From assembly GCF_019279795.1 (NCBI RefSeq), contig NC_056725.1, positions 1,745,250,689 through 1,745,314,688 on the forward strand: 64,000 nucleotides of DNA, given 5' to 3'. The first letter of the stretch is position 1. The number at the start of each line of letters is the position of its first letter. This stretch comes from Protopterus annectens (taxonomy: Eukaryota > Chordata > Ceratodontiformes > Protopteridae). Below, piece by piece: positions 43,860-54,059 of the stretch. Under the pieces are notes generated by a model. The model did not search any database and had not been told where the DNA came from. It worked only from the letters and a program-made list of their open reading frames with translations. Position numbers and translations under genes: made by a program.

Positions 43860-44535
43860 CTGTAGAAGAAAAAGAAATAGAAAGAGGAAATGTTAACATT
43901 TTGCAATTTAGAAGCAAAAACAAAACAGTATAAATCAACGTTGTTTTGCAGTAGTTTCGCACTATACTATAGCAAGTTTCCCATTTTTTCTGCAGCTGTC
44001 AGCTGACACTCTGAGCATTCATACAGGTATTGCATAGAATTAAAAAAATGCTGTGCCTTCTTTAAAGAAGTAAGCCAAAAAAGTTTAAATGCTACATTGT
44101 ATAGATCACTTGATGCTGAAACAGGAACAAAGCACAGTTGAGTGAGAGGCCAAACAGGACTTTTTTACCAGTATCTTTTTTTTCCGTCATTACTGGAGGA
44201 AGTCCTGTTTTTTTCAAGATGCTGCCAGTCAGATTGTTGCCATTATGATTTTAGATTAAATTACCACATAGACATGATTATTCTAAATGTAGTAGAAAGT
44301 AATCACAAACCACAACAAACGTAAACACCGCTCTCGCAATCATGCTGGAATATTGTTCAGAATAGAAAATAAGAGCTCATCTGTGAAAGCATCAGAGAAT
44401 TTTTAGCATAGGAATGTCCATTCTGTATGATCATAAACTAAAACAAAAATATTGACAGGTCCATTTCCCCACGTTCCCAGCAATCAATGAAATCTGTTGA
44501 GCTCTAAGGTGTTGTTTGCCTGTAACAATGATTCA
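43860..44535. other. Intron sequence of the UNC93A-like gene (inferred)
   Basis: AT-rich and without recognised repeats. It directly follows the splice acceptor of the last exon in the minus-strand sense. No second exon with UNC93A similarity was found up to the window end, so the intron probably contains the repeats to the right. Confidence 0.4.
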
Positions 44536-44538
44536 CCG

Positions 44539-44812
44539 CAGAGGCGTAGCTTGGCTGGGACAAAGGGGGCTGCTGCCCTAGATGTAAGCTGTCATAGGGA
44601 GTAAACAGCAGGTGCAGATGGTGAAGGAGTGTAGTACTGGCATTGCTTTATGAAGCCATGAGGATACTGCTACTTCAGACATGAATTCCAATACTGCATT
44701 TGCAGTCCCAGCTAAAGACCTCCTCCCCCATTTTTTAGTCTTCAGACTTGAGTTGAGGGCAAGCACCTGTTTGGGGAAACTGCACAGGGCATGAGATAAC
44801 CTAGCTATGGTT
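44539..44812. mobile_element. Non-autonomous DNA transposon, CAGAGGCGTAGC terminus
   Basis: The left end cagaggcgtagcttggctgg has a partial inverted counterpart at the right end (ctagctatgg, 44801-44810). A matching end (ccctagctatgcctctg) occurs inverted at 60949-60965. Termini beginning CAG would suit a hAT-type element, but an 8-bp target duplication was not established. The open frame 44578-44766 is not considered real. Confidence 0.4.
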
Positions 44813-44884
44813 TGGGTTTAGTGTGTACTTTATAGCTTGTAATTAAATAACTAGGGGTTTAATTCAGTAGTCTGAATAAAGCTT

Positions 44885-45187
44885 ATAGGTTCATAGGTTC
44901 ACAGGTAACTACTAGGTTAGTTGCTCTTGCGGGCCATTTCAAGCATAGCCAGTTTTCCTTTTTGTGCTCAAAGTAACCTACCCCATTTGATTATAGACTG
45001 GATTTACTAATCCCATGGCCAATAATTATCTATTACCCCTAATGAGAATAACTGGGATCATACCATAGATATTATGAAGGGACCCATGCATGGGATAATG
45101 CATTTAGTAGCTGCTTCTCTCCATGTAGTACAGAGCACAGTTCTGGGGTAAATGTTCTGTTTTCTATCCATAGCTCTAAGTTGCACT
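44885..45187 (-). mobile_element. CR1 LINE copy 12, 3' end only
   Basis: The tail ataggttcataggttcacagg (44886-44905) is followed, rightwards, by a 3' UTR that is longer than in other copies. The last ORF2 codons come next (gggtaaatgttctgttttctatcca, 45145-45170, antisense of WIENRTFTP). It abuts the tail of copy 13 in the same orientation. Confidence 0.7.
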
Positions 45188-45279
45188 TAGGATCCCAGGA
45201 TCATAAGAAGTTACTAGGCTAATGGCCCTAGAGCTCTTACACACCTAGCCAAGTTCTACCCTTATTTCCATGATCAGCA

Positions 45280-46541
45280 TCAACTGCCCCTGTCCAAGAC
45301 GGACACAGGTGGAACCCCCAGGGTGAATTTACAGTTACCCATCCAATTGTTCAGATTGCGTTTGGAGAAGGCCAATGGGGTGCTCTGCTTGACATGAAGT
45401 GGGAGTCCATTCCAAAGGTGTGGTAAACTCTGGGAGACAAATCTGTCTATCCAACAGGTTCTATTAATGTTACATACCAGATTAAGGTCTTTAGAGTGAG
45501 TAACCCATGTACCATTTGACTTACAGATATGCAGCATTTCCAATAAAGCAGGGTCAAAGATTGCTTTATATGCAAGGCATAGATTGCCTCTGAGTAGTCT
45601 GTATGAAACAGAATAAAGTGACAGTGATTTCAGACAATCCACATAGGACCGATGCTGAAGACCTTGAATTTTCCTTGTGAGGAACCTTTGTGGTCTCTTC
45701 AATTACTGCAGGTGCTTGGAAAGGTACATACCAAAAGAAGCTTTGTACTCAATTATTGGCCTGATGAGGGAAGAGTACAGAGGTTATAACTTTTTTTTTC
45801 TGGATGTAATGCCCTTCCTTATGTTATGAGCAATACAGAATGCCCTTCTTACCACTGTAGAGACATGGTGTTCAAAGGTAAGGATTGCTGTCAACCTGTC
45901 TGCCCAGGTCTCTCACCAACGAGTGCATACTTAGGGTGTTGTTATTGATGTGGCAGTTAGCAAGAACATCGCACTTACCAAAAGGGATGATAATACATTT
46001 TTTGCATTGAGTTTAAGGCCATGACTTTGGCACCAATCATTTGTTTGTGTAAGACCCTCTTGTAGGATGTTGACATTGTTTGGAGATTCTATGACCGCCC
46101 CAAGTTTGCAGTCATCAGCAAACTTTGTCAGCCACAGACCTTTAGTTTTAGCTTGTACTTCGGAGAAATAGATTCCAAACAATAGAGGTCCCAGGACTGA
46201 TCCATGTGGAACACCACTGGTTACAGGTCTACTGTTGGAGGTGGATTCCCAGTTTTAACTATATGGGTTCTGTCAGTGAGCCAGTTAACAATCCATCTAA
46301 TGAAATAAGGCTTGATACCTAGCTGAGTGAGTTTGTCAATGCCGCCTCAGTGGGGGATAGTGTCAAAAGCCTTGGCTAAGTCTAGGTAGGCAGTATGCCC
46401 AGACTTCCCCTCGTCCAGGGCCTTGGTGACTGTCTCAAAGAAGTCCACTAGGTTTAACAGGCATGGTCCCCCTTTGACAAATCCAAACTGAGTAGAGTCA
46501 AGTGTTTGGAGATTACCTATATCTTTGTTGATAAGGTCCAT
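45280..46541 (-). pseudogene. CR1 copy 13 ORF2 RT and C-terminal domain
   Basis: Motif A (YLDLAKAFDTIPH), motif C (KFADDCKLGAV, both aspartates kept) and the C-terminal block (RPQRFLTRKIQGLQHRSYVD, then KFTLGVPPVSVLDRG) are recognisable over three frames. It is most similar to copy 2, sharing the gatcctat-type tail and ...VPPV.LLDRG ending. Confidence 0.75.
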
Positions 46542-46789
46542 GATGATTCACCCCATGACCTTGCAGATAAGGCTAGTCATGCTAATAGGTCTATAGTTCC
46601 TGGGTCAGTGGAAGCACCACCTTTGTGCAAGGGGAAAGGGGATAATGGTGGCCATTTTCCATGCAGCTGGGATGAAGCCGGAGCTTAGACTATAAATGAA
46701 AATAGTACCCAGTGGTGTTGCTAATTCCTGCTTGAGCCCACGTAGGACACAACCTGGGTGTTATTAGGGCCCATAGATGCTTGTTGGGG

Positions 46790-47320
46790 TGTCAAACAGG
46801 TAATCCATGGCTTTGGAGTTACCAAAGTCGAGGAACCTTTGGGCAAGTGAGTTAGAGCACAGTAATTTACCCAGTCAATGGATGGGCAGTTAAAGTCTCC
46901 CAAAACCAGGGTGTTTAGATGTATCTTGATAGACTCAAGTAGATCAAAATAGACAGAGTGGGTGACCTGATTCATGGAGAGGGTCCTATATCTGGCGATG
47001 ACTTGAATATGTGTCCTACCAACAGTTAATTGCACCTGAAATATCTCCAGGGAATCATACTATTTAACCAATCTGGAAATGTATTTATCTTTAATGAATA
47101 TCGATACACTACCTCCTTTAGTTTTCATGCCGTCAGTTTGTGGTCTGAACATATGAAAGGAGGTGTAGCCCAGTATGGTTGGGGTGTTCTCCATAGCCTT
47201 GAACCAGGTCTCTGTGACTGCACAAATGTCTAAGTTTTCCAAGGTGAGGACTGCTTCCAGTGAGTACATGTTAAGACACCTAGGGTTTAGAAGCATAACC
47301 TTGAGGTTGTTGTTAGGCAC
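46790..47320 (-). pseudogene. CR1 copy 13 ORF2 endonuclease
   Basis: LKVMLLNPRCLNMYSLEAVL, LDICAVTETWFKAM, TKGGSVSIFIKD (usual GGGV reads GGSV) and TLVLGDFNCPSIDW are in order over two frames (47320-47060 and 47035-46790). The SDH segment is lost with the internal deletion. Confidence 0.75.
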
Positions 47321-47419
47321 TATGGAGGTGGCAAGAGCTTTAGCCAGTAGCCGAAATACCAGGGGTGACAGATGAAGACCATCTCTGACAAAGCATCAAG
47401 GTCTGTCGATCATATCACC

Positions 47420-48225
47420 CTAGGCTGACAGATACTGTATCCCCTTAGAATGACACCAGAAACTAAGCCGATTATTGAAGTCAATCATTTTCTGTTTGTA
47501 TTGAGGCATCTTCCTAGGTGACAGTAAAATGATGCTTAAGGCTATGGACATACCTGCTTGAGACACATAGTTCAAGAGCTTAGTCATGTCTGTCTTCATA
47601 TAGTCCAGAGAGGTACATCTCAAGTTATTCACACCAACATGGACTATGACAGTAACTGTATAACAGTATCTGTTTTTGAGAGACTTGAGTGCATGTGTGA
47701 TATGGCGGACCCTGGCATCTGACAGCTGACCATGACCTTCTCCTTATCCAGCCTGGTGAGGAGGACATCTGTGTGTCTCATGATGGAATCGCCTATGGCT
47801 AATATGTTTGGTTTTGTGTTTTGCCTTAAGGGCTTGACAGGTGAGACACTGGTGTAAGAGCTATTATGTGTATTGTGTTCTGCAGAGGAAGTACTATGTG
47901 TAGCGTACTTGTGTTTGGGAAGTTTCTGATGTTTAGGTATGTTTCTGGTGAGGACCTCTGCATATATAGATATGTATGATGTGGGTTTCAGTGGAGTAGG
48001 AGGTGAGGTGTGCATGCTGACAACATGCTAATTGTCATATGTCCTAAATGGTGTGTGAGAGAGCATTGATTGAAAGTTCTTAATATAGTTGCATTTCTCA
48101 CGTGTTGAGTTTGTGTGGACTAAGAGTAGAGGGCTGTCGGTGAACATGAGGCAGTTGCTACACTGCCTCAGGATGCCCATGTCAACCAACCTGACTGGAG
48201 AAACTGTGGGAAATTGTCTGTCCAT
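47420..48225 (-). pseudogene. CR1 copy 13 ORF1: zinc-finger-like plus SGNH esterase
   Basis: The N-terminal piece (48225-48028) is MDRQFPTVSPVRLVDMGILR with the C..C...C cluster. The middle piece (48015-47644) reaches ILAIGDSIMRHTDVLLTRLD, where the GDS catalytic block is intact. The last piece (47632-47420) is NNLRCTSLDYMKTDMT to WCHSKGIQYLSA. Three frames are used. The VND block reads VNN. Confidence 0.75.
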
Positions 48226-48227
48226 CT

Positions 48228-49195
48228 TGTTAGGTAAATTTACATGGTCAGGAAAAGAGGTCGCATTTAGGAATAGCTAATATGTGAGAGGTGTGTTTGT
48301 ACCTCTGAAGACAGGCTTAGTGTTCCACCTGACAGTAGAGCAGAGCCACAGAAATCCTCTGGAGGACCACAAGCAAAGTGCTCAGGGAAAATTTAAAAAG
48401 CAAAATGTTTGCTTCTATAACCATCAGCAGTAACCACCTCTATGCAACAGTGCGCAATGGAGAGCTATATGCAAAAAAACGCAAATGTAGAGCTTAAATA
48501 AAATAAGATATAACACTTTTACCCCATACTAGCCAATAAGGACACTAACTCTGATCTCTAGTCCAGTCACCCTCAATTGCATGGGACCAGGACAGCACTC
48601 TCTTCACGCAAGGGTGCAGAACGCCCTTCTCCAACAAAGATTGCTTGAATTTGATGATCAGAAGTTACAAAACAGACCCAGAAACAGCAAACCTGGAAAT
48701 AGGCTATGCTACAGCGGAACTAGTACAGTTTATAATAACATGTGGCAAAGAAAGAGTTCATACAATTCAAACAGACAGCAGAATGCAAATACAAATAAAG
48801 GTGCTATACAAGAGTTGGGAGCAACGGATGCCTCAGATCTGACAGTAGCTCAGTGAAGAGCTGGCTTTAGTGCTCAAGTGATACAAAACAGTCTAGATTC
48901 AAGAAGTCTGAATCCAGCTCATGCTACAAAATGCAGGAGCACCAGAAATCCAAAATGCATAAGATCACAACCACAACAGCAAATAAACAGTTTAAATAAA
49001 GCAGCAATTCAATAGAACACTGTCCTCAACTTAATCAGGCTACTGACAAGCGCTAATAAATGCGGTAGAATTACTGCAGTTGAACACGTTTAAGGACATG
49101 CAGCAAAAAAGTAAGAAGAGACATAAATACAGTAGGAGCAGCTGAATAAAGTGTATTTTTTAGTTTTTTTTAAGTAGAAAGGGAGGAAACAGAAG
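48228..49195 (-). promoter_or_regulatory. CR1 copy 13 5' UTR
   Basis: A-rich leader upstream of ORF1, longer (about 970 bp) than in copy 2 (about 500 bp). The far end shares gtaagaagagacata and a T-run plus aagtagaaag (49145-49185) with copy 2. Open frames at 48581-48856 are not considered coding. Confidence 0.45.
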
Positions 49196-49437
49196 ATAAT
49201 TCAAGGTTAAGAAGTTAAGGGGTGGGCCTTCACAAGTGATCTCATTGCACTCAATAAAATGAGCTGATGGGACTGGGAGGATTGCCCAATATAAAATTTA
49301 TAGTAGATGTAGGTAACTCAAAAGACACCAAGCTTTAAGACCGCAACAAAACCTGGGCGGATGGGTGGGAAAAAGAAAAAGAAGACAGAGATCAGAACAG
49401 AGGTAAGGATTAAGTTCAATAAGCCTAAAATACAGTT

Positions 49438-49693
49438 TCACAGTTTAAACAGTTATGCAGCAAATATTGTTTTAGTTAATCAGAAGTGCAGAAAATAGTT
49501 GAAAATATGCACATCTTTTGTAGTCTCACAGTAGGTTTTTGGAAAACAGTGGAGCAAGGGCAGACGGCCTAATTCACTGCAGCTTTGAGCAAACAAGCAC
49601 AAACCAGTTCAAACACAGGCTATTTAAGGCAGGGAAACAGGAACCAACCAAAGTTCAAGTTGTCCAACCAAAAACACCCTAAACAGAGCCCTG
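49438..49693. repeat. Direct repeat unit 1, about 255 bp
   Basis: Starts tcacagtttaaacagttatg and ends ccctaaacagagccc. It is repeated at 49957-50213 with about 85-90 percent identity by eye. No coding content. Confidence 0.8.
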
Positions 49694-49956
49694 TGGCAGT
49701 AACTCTAGCTAGATCATACCAAACTGAAACTTCCCATGTGGGTACAGCTGGGTCTCTCCAGACAAAAGATTAACTGTTTTACAAGCTCCAGAGGTCACAA
49801 ACAGTACTAGATTCAGCAATCCTGAAACGAGTTTATGCTGGTGTTTTTCAAGTGCAGTAACAAGTAAAATGAACAGAACAATCAGATGAACAGTAATTAT
49901 AGTTATAAGAGGAATTCAGTTAGCAGACAATCTAAAAAATGCAGTAAAATATAGTT

Positions 49957-50213
49957 GCACAGTTTAAACAAACGGATATACAGCAAATATTGTTTTAGTT
50001 AATCAGAAGTGCAGAAAACAGTTGAAAATAAGCACTTATCTTTTGTAGTCTCACAGCAGGTTTTTGGAATAGAGCAGACCAAGGGCAGAAGGCCTAATTC
50101 ACTGCAGCTTTGAGCAAACAAACATAAACCGCTTCAAACACTGGCTGATTAAGGCAGAGAAACAGTAAACAGCCAAAATTCAAATTATCCAATCCAAAAT
50201 GCTCTAAACAGGG
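49957..50213. repeat. Direct repeat unit 2, about 255 bp
   Basis: Copy of 49438-49693, about 519 bp further on. The stretch between the units (49770-49830, acaaacagtactagattcag...) also resembles part of the CR1 copy 13 5' UTR (48880-48925, aaaacagtctagattcaag...). The pair may therefore be tandem 5' UTR monomers of a CR1. Confidence 0.7.
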
Positions 50214-50473
50214 TGGAGGTGTAGCTTGGACAGGGAATGTTTTATGTCACTGATGACTGTTTAAGTAATGCCTGACTGTACCCATTCTACTGAATGGGAC
50301 TAAAATAAACAATGTGGGTGAAATGCAAGATAATTAAAAAAAAAATTTTTTTTTACGCACATTCTCCTTTAAGAAGGAGTCCAGTCGCAGGCGTGCTGAC
50401 ATCATCGTTGTCAGTTTAAGGTTTGTGAGCGGGACCTGACAAGAGAAGATGGGAGCAGGACCTGACACTTAGC

Positions 50474-50496
50474 AAGCAGCAACTGACTTTCAGGTA

Positions 50497-50528
<32 letters not shown>

Positions 50529-50660
50529 CACCCCAGGTGTACATGGTGGTGGGTAGTGAATAAGGCTTGAACCCTGTACCTTGGGCCCAAGTGGCAAGAG
50601 CCTGAATTCCCTACCCACCACCATTATGTTGCAGGATTTTCCCTCATACTTTTTCTGTTC
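50474..50660 (-). mobile_element. tRNA-like SINE head or hairpin next to (gt)n
   Basis: A (gt)n run at 50499-50524 is followed by a 78-base segment whose ends (ggtggtgggtag at 50543 and ctacccaccacc at about 50611) pair over 12 bases like an acceptor stem. On the minus strand a B-box-like gggttcaagcc sits at the right place. It is interpreted as a SINE head; a real tRNA gene is unlikely because the D and anticodon arms are unclear. Confidence 0.4.
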
Positions 50661-50844
50661 CTCATAAAATCTGTGGTTTCTGCATTTGTGTCCTTGTTGC
50701 CTGACAGCTACATGTTCTCTGGTTTTATTCTTGGCTGTCTGGAGTGTTTCTCCCTGGGCCTCTGCTAAAACTTAGCTTTTTTTTTTTTTTTTCAAAGTCA
50801 GACTTTCCTGGTTAACAAAAGTTAAAAAAAAATGGACACACTTG

Positions 50845-51340
50845 TCAGACTTCATATTCTTCAGAAAGTGTATGTTAACAAAAGCTTTTATTTTAGCAAT
50901 TTTCTAAGTGTACAAGATGGATATTTGAAATGTATCCCTGTGTTTGGGACTGTATCCCCCCCCCCCCATTATTGGCTTCGTCCAGGTTTTGTGCTAGGGT
51001 TGAGAGTTATGGTAAGAACTGAATTCACTGAATATGTTTGAGGGCTGTATTCACCCAGTATTGGCTTTGTTCAGGTATTTATTGGCTTCATCCAGGTTTT
51101 TGCTAATGTTGAGAGCTATGGTAAGAACTGATTTCACTGAATATGTTTGGGGCTATATTCTCCCATTACTGGCTTTGTCCGGTGTTATTTGCTAAGAGGT
51201 TGAGAGCTATGGTGAGAACTGAATTCACTGAATGTTTGGTGGTTGTAGTAGTCACCCATTATTGGCTTTGTTCAGGTCTTTTGTGCTAAGAGGCTGACAG
51301 CTGTGCTATGGTGAGAACTGAATTCACTAAATGGTAGCTA
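50845..51340. repeat. MITE-derived tandem array, about 4 imperfect units
   Basis: It begins with part of the CCTCTCAAC-type MITE (cagacttcatattcttcagaaa). Then a 95-110 bp unit recurs four times: attggctt-gtccagg-ttttgtgctaa, gagagctatgg and gaactgaattcactgaat, at about 50968, 51055, 51165 and 51253. The unit combines the MITE end (ggcttygtccagg...gttgagag) with flanking DNA. Confidence 0.7.
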
Positions 51341-51371
51341 TTTAAGTTTCAGTCTTCCTCTTTCACAAAAC

Positions 51372-51445
51372 AGTTTATTTGGCGTAGTGGTATGTTGCTC
51401 TGACTGTTTTGCAGGGTCCCCTGGGTTCAAGGCGTGGAAGTGAAA
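51372..51445 (+). mobile_element. tRNA-like SINE head
   Basis: ggcgtagtggtatgttgctct (A-box side) with gggttcaaggc (B box) about 35 bases on, the right spacing for a tRNA-derived pol III promoter. No clear SINE body follows; the sequence returns to the MITE-like repeat at about 51450. Confidence 0.45.
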
Positions 51446-51639
51446 TGTATGGTGGTAACAGCATTTTATTCTAGCAACTTTCAAACATTATACAAGCAAT
51501 GTTTAAAATGTGTCCCTGGTTTTGGCCTTTTGTCCCCCAATAAATTTTGGCTTTTTGGAGAGTTCTTGTGCTGAAAAGGGCAGAGATACAGCTGGGTGTC
51601 GAGTAGATTTTACAAGGAGCGGAGAGCTGCAGGGGAGCA

Positions 51640-52490
51640 AAAGTTTAGTGCTGCTTGTGTTTAGTCTGCATTAATAGCACAACAGATAATGTATTTGCTT
51701 TAGATGCTGAAGGCTGTGGGTTCTACTCCCACAGTAGGTAAATGCATTGCTGATTCTGTATTGTGTTGTAAAGGTGGATGCTGCAGTCTTTTGGCAAAGA
51801 TACCTAGTAACTATGAACCTGTTAACAGTTTGCTATCCATTCCTTATTGCGGTATTACTAGCTTTTCATTTTTATTGCATGCAACAAAAGCAATTTATTC
51901 TTCAAGAGTAACAGGCACTTTCAACCTCTTTATTAGTTACAAATTTTTTCAATGTGGAGTTTACTACTTCAGAGATTGTGTATATTTTTTTACTGATACT
52001 GGTGGACTTGAGTAGACTTTTTATGATGGAAATGTTCTGAATTGGGCAGTTTTGTCATTAGTGGATGCTTTTTGTTTTTTTGTTTACTGGAAAAATGTTC
52101 AAAACAATAAATTTAAAATGCCCTCTAACAACTGTACTGTATTGTACAAGGAATATAATGTAATACAGTCAGGCAGGTGTATCGAAGAGCATGTGTATGT
52201 TCGAGGGGCCTATGATTTTGTAGACAGCCCAGAGTTAATATTTGCCATTGGCAAAATGTAAAGTGGGTTTCAGTGCTGTTTCAATGCATGTTTCAAGAGC
52301 AGAGAAGTTTTAATGTTGGTCTATTTTCATTGTGAGACTGCATTGCTTTAACAGATATGTATTAGGGTTTGTGCTGTAAAATGCAAAATAAAACTTTCAA
52401 ATGAAATCCTAAATCATGAAGTAAAGCAGTATGCACATTAGTGTTTATGATAAATGGGACATTGGAATGGCTGCAGGGGAGGCTCCATTT
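51640..52490 (+). repeat. Duplicated tract with tRNA-like head, copy 1
   Basis: It starts with a tRNA-like stretch (tagcacaacagataatg... gtgggttctactcccacag, 51671-51738). It then has ctgcagtc, aactatgaacctgtt, a long AT-rich body, and gagcagagaagttttaatg near 52300, ending near gacattggaatgg at about 52475. Matching blocks occur in the same order at 56590-57215. It could be one large composite repeat or a local duplication. Confidence 0.6.
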
Positions 52491-52527
52491 GACCATGATT
52501 TTGTGAGGGGGTAGCAAGCTCAGACAA

Positions 52528-52813
52528 CCCCGTTGAACTATACCTCTCAGTTGTCCATATCTTTGCAGAATGAATAGATATTTGCTGCTTATTTTTGGTT
52601 TGTTCTCAAATATGTGATTTTCTAGCAAATTATTTAGGAATGAAGCCATTAAATGACAGACATTGAGTTTCAGATGTCATAACCTTCAGAAAAATGCATG
52701 CTAATGCAAGACTGTCTTACGTTTATACAAGAGCAATTTTAGTAGTGTTTGTATGTTCCCCAATATATTTGGCCTTGTTCAGATTTCCTGCATTAAGAGG
52801 TTGAGAGGTGCGT
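52528..52813. mobile_element. CCTCTCAAC-type MITE
   Basis: The left end is ta-CCTCTCAgttgtccat and the right end is aagagGTTGAGAGGtg. The interior (attaaatgacagacattgag, ttcagatgtcataac) matches 56250-56280 and, inverted, 15030-15060. About 285 bp. Confidence 0.6.
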
Positions 52814-52845
52814 GCAAATCACTTTGTAGATTAGGAATATCCAAA

Positions 52846-53338
52846 CATCTCAATTGTCCCCAATTCTGGCTCAAAATGTTGCTCTCCTAATAATCCCTCC
52901 TCCAAAATGGCAATTTTGGAAGAAAATATGGAGGGTTTACAATTATATATAACTGTAATGATCACTTATAGATTACCTCTATTTCAGAAATGCATGTGGA
53001 TGCTCTTATTTTGTTAGCTGCTTCAAGTTAACTGTTAATATTAAAAGGTGTCCCTTTTTGACAGGTATTTTGCATCACATTTTGGTCCGTTTTTCATAAA
53101 ATTGTGTTTTTCTGGCAAATTAGTGGCAAGTCATTAAAGATTGAAGTTAGAAAATAATGGCAGACATTTGAGTTTCAGATTTCATACCCTTCAGAAAACT
53201 TGTACTAATGCAAGATCTACCTGTTCTATTTAAGTTATAAGAGCAATATTTAAAAATTGGCCTTATTTTTAGGCTTGTCACACTTCTAGTTCTATGTATG
53301 GCTTTGTCCAGATTTCTTGCTCTGAAGTTGAGAGGCAT
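52846..53338. mobile_element. CCTCTCAAC-type MITE, longer variant
   Basis: The left end is catctcaattgtccccaatt and the right end is ctgaaGTTGAGAGGcatg. It contains the gcaaattagtggcaagtcat segment found inverted at 15070-15090. About 490 bp, that is longer than the other copies, with an extra 150 bp near the left end. Confidence 0.55.
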
Positions 53339-54055
53339 GAGTGTCAGAGCCATCACTGTCAGCCAGAGACATTTCAAATTGTGACATACTTATTGCACCC
53401 CACTCTCCCCATTGTAGTGGCTCTGGATGTGTCCATGGAAGGCAAGAAGCAGTTATGCAGTGTAAATGTGCAGAGTATTCCCCCATCCAAAGTAGATCAC
53501 AAATACGACCGTGGCTTTTCATCTGTCCTTGATTTTGCAAAATGTTCTGGTTTTCTATCAGATTTTTGTACTGTTGATTTATGCTTCTTATTCTGGAACT
53601 GTATGCTGTCACAGTGCCCTGTTGCTCTAAGTAGCCATGGTTTAATGAACATCAGGTAAGCTTGTCGGAGATTGTAAGATGCAAGTAAGCTTTAGTAAGC
53701 TTGTCGGATATTGTAAGATGCAAGTAAGCTTTAGTAAGTATATTGTTAAAGAATTACCAGCATTGAAAGCCTTTTCGTTGTTGCCATGCAGAGAATATTT
53801 ACATGACTAGATAATGTATAAGCCTTGGGTATTGAAATGCATATGACAGTTTTATTTATTTTATTTGCAGTTGGTTTGCCAGGATAGTCCATTGGGCCAA
53901 ATTAACCCGTTTTCAATGGAGTCCTGGGAGAAAAGCTCCAAAACTAAGTAGGTTATTAATAGATATACAAATTATACAATTACACAGAAGTTAATCATAC
54001 AAGAAATAACAATTTGAAAATAATACAACTAGGTACAATCTAGTGATGAAATTAA
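53339..54055. other. Non-coding stretch with a 39-bp duplication
   Basis: A 39-bp segment beginning gtaagcttgtcgga is present twice in tandem (53656-53694 and 53695-53733, one mismatch seen). The open frames at 53292-53659 overlap on both strands and show no domain. (ttta)n at 53851-53866. Confidence 0.45.
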
Positions 54056-54059
54056 TAGG

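Larger units (their letters stand above)
45188..49195 (-). mobile_element. CR1 LINE copy 13, nearly full-length, internal deletion
   Basis: Tail unit ggatcccaggatcat at 45188, C-terminal domain 45702-45280, RT palm 46182-45931 (GIYFSEVQAKTKGLWLTKFADD intact in part) and motif A 46541-46347 (AYLDLAKAFDTIPH). The endonuclease is at 47320-46790, ORF1 at 48225-47420 and the 5' UTR at 48228 to about 49195. Roughly 0.7 kb between the endonuclease GDFN region and the RT fingers is missing near 46775. Several frameshifts are present. Confidence 0.85.

Noticed and set aside
50543-50622. Possible tRNA gene with paired ends
   Set aside because: Only the outer stem and a B-box-like motif are convincing; D and anticodon arms are not. 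Kept as a SINE-head candidate only.
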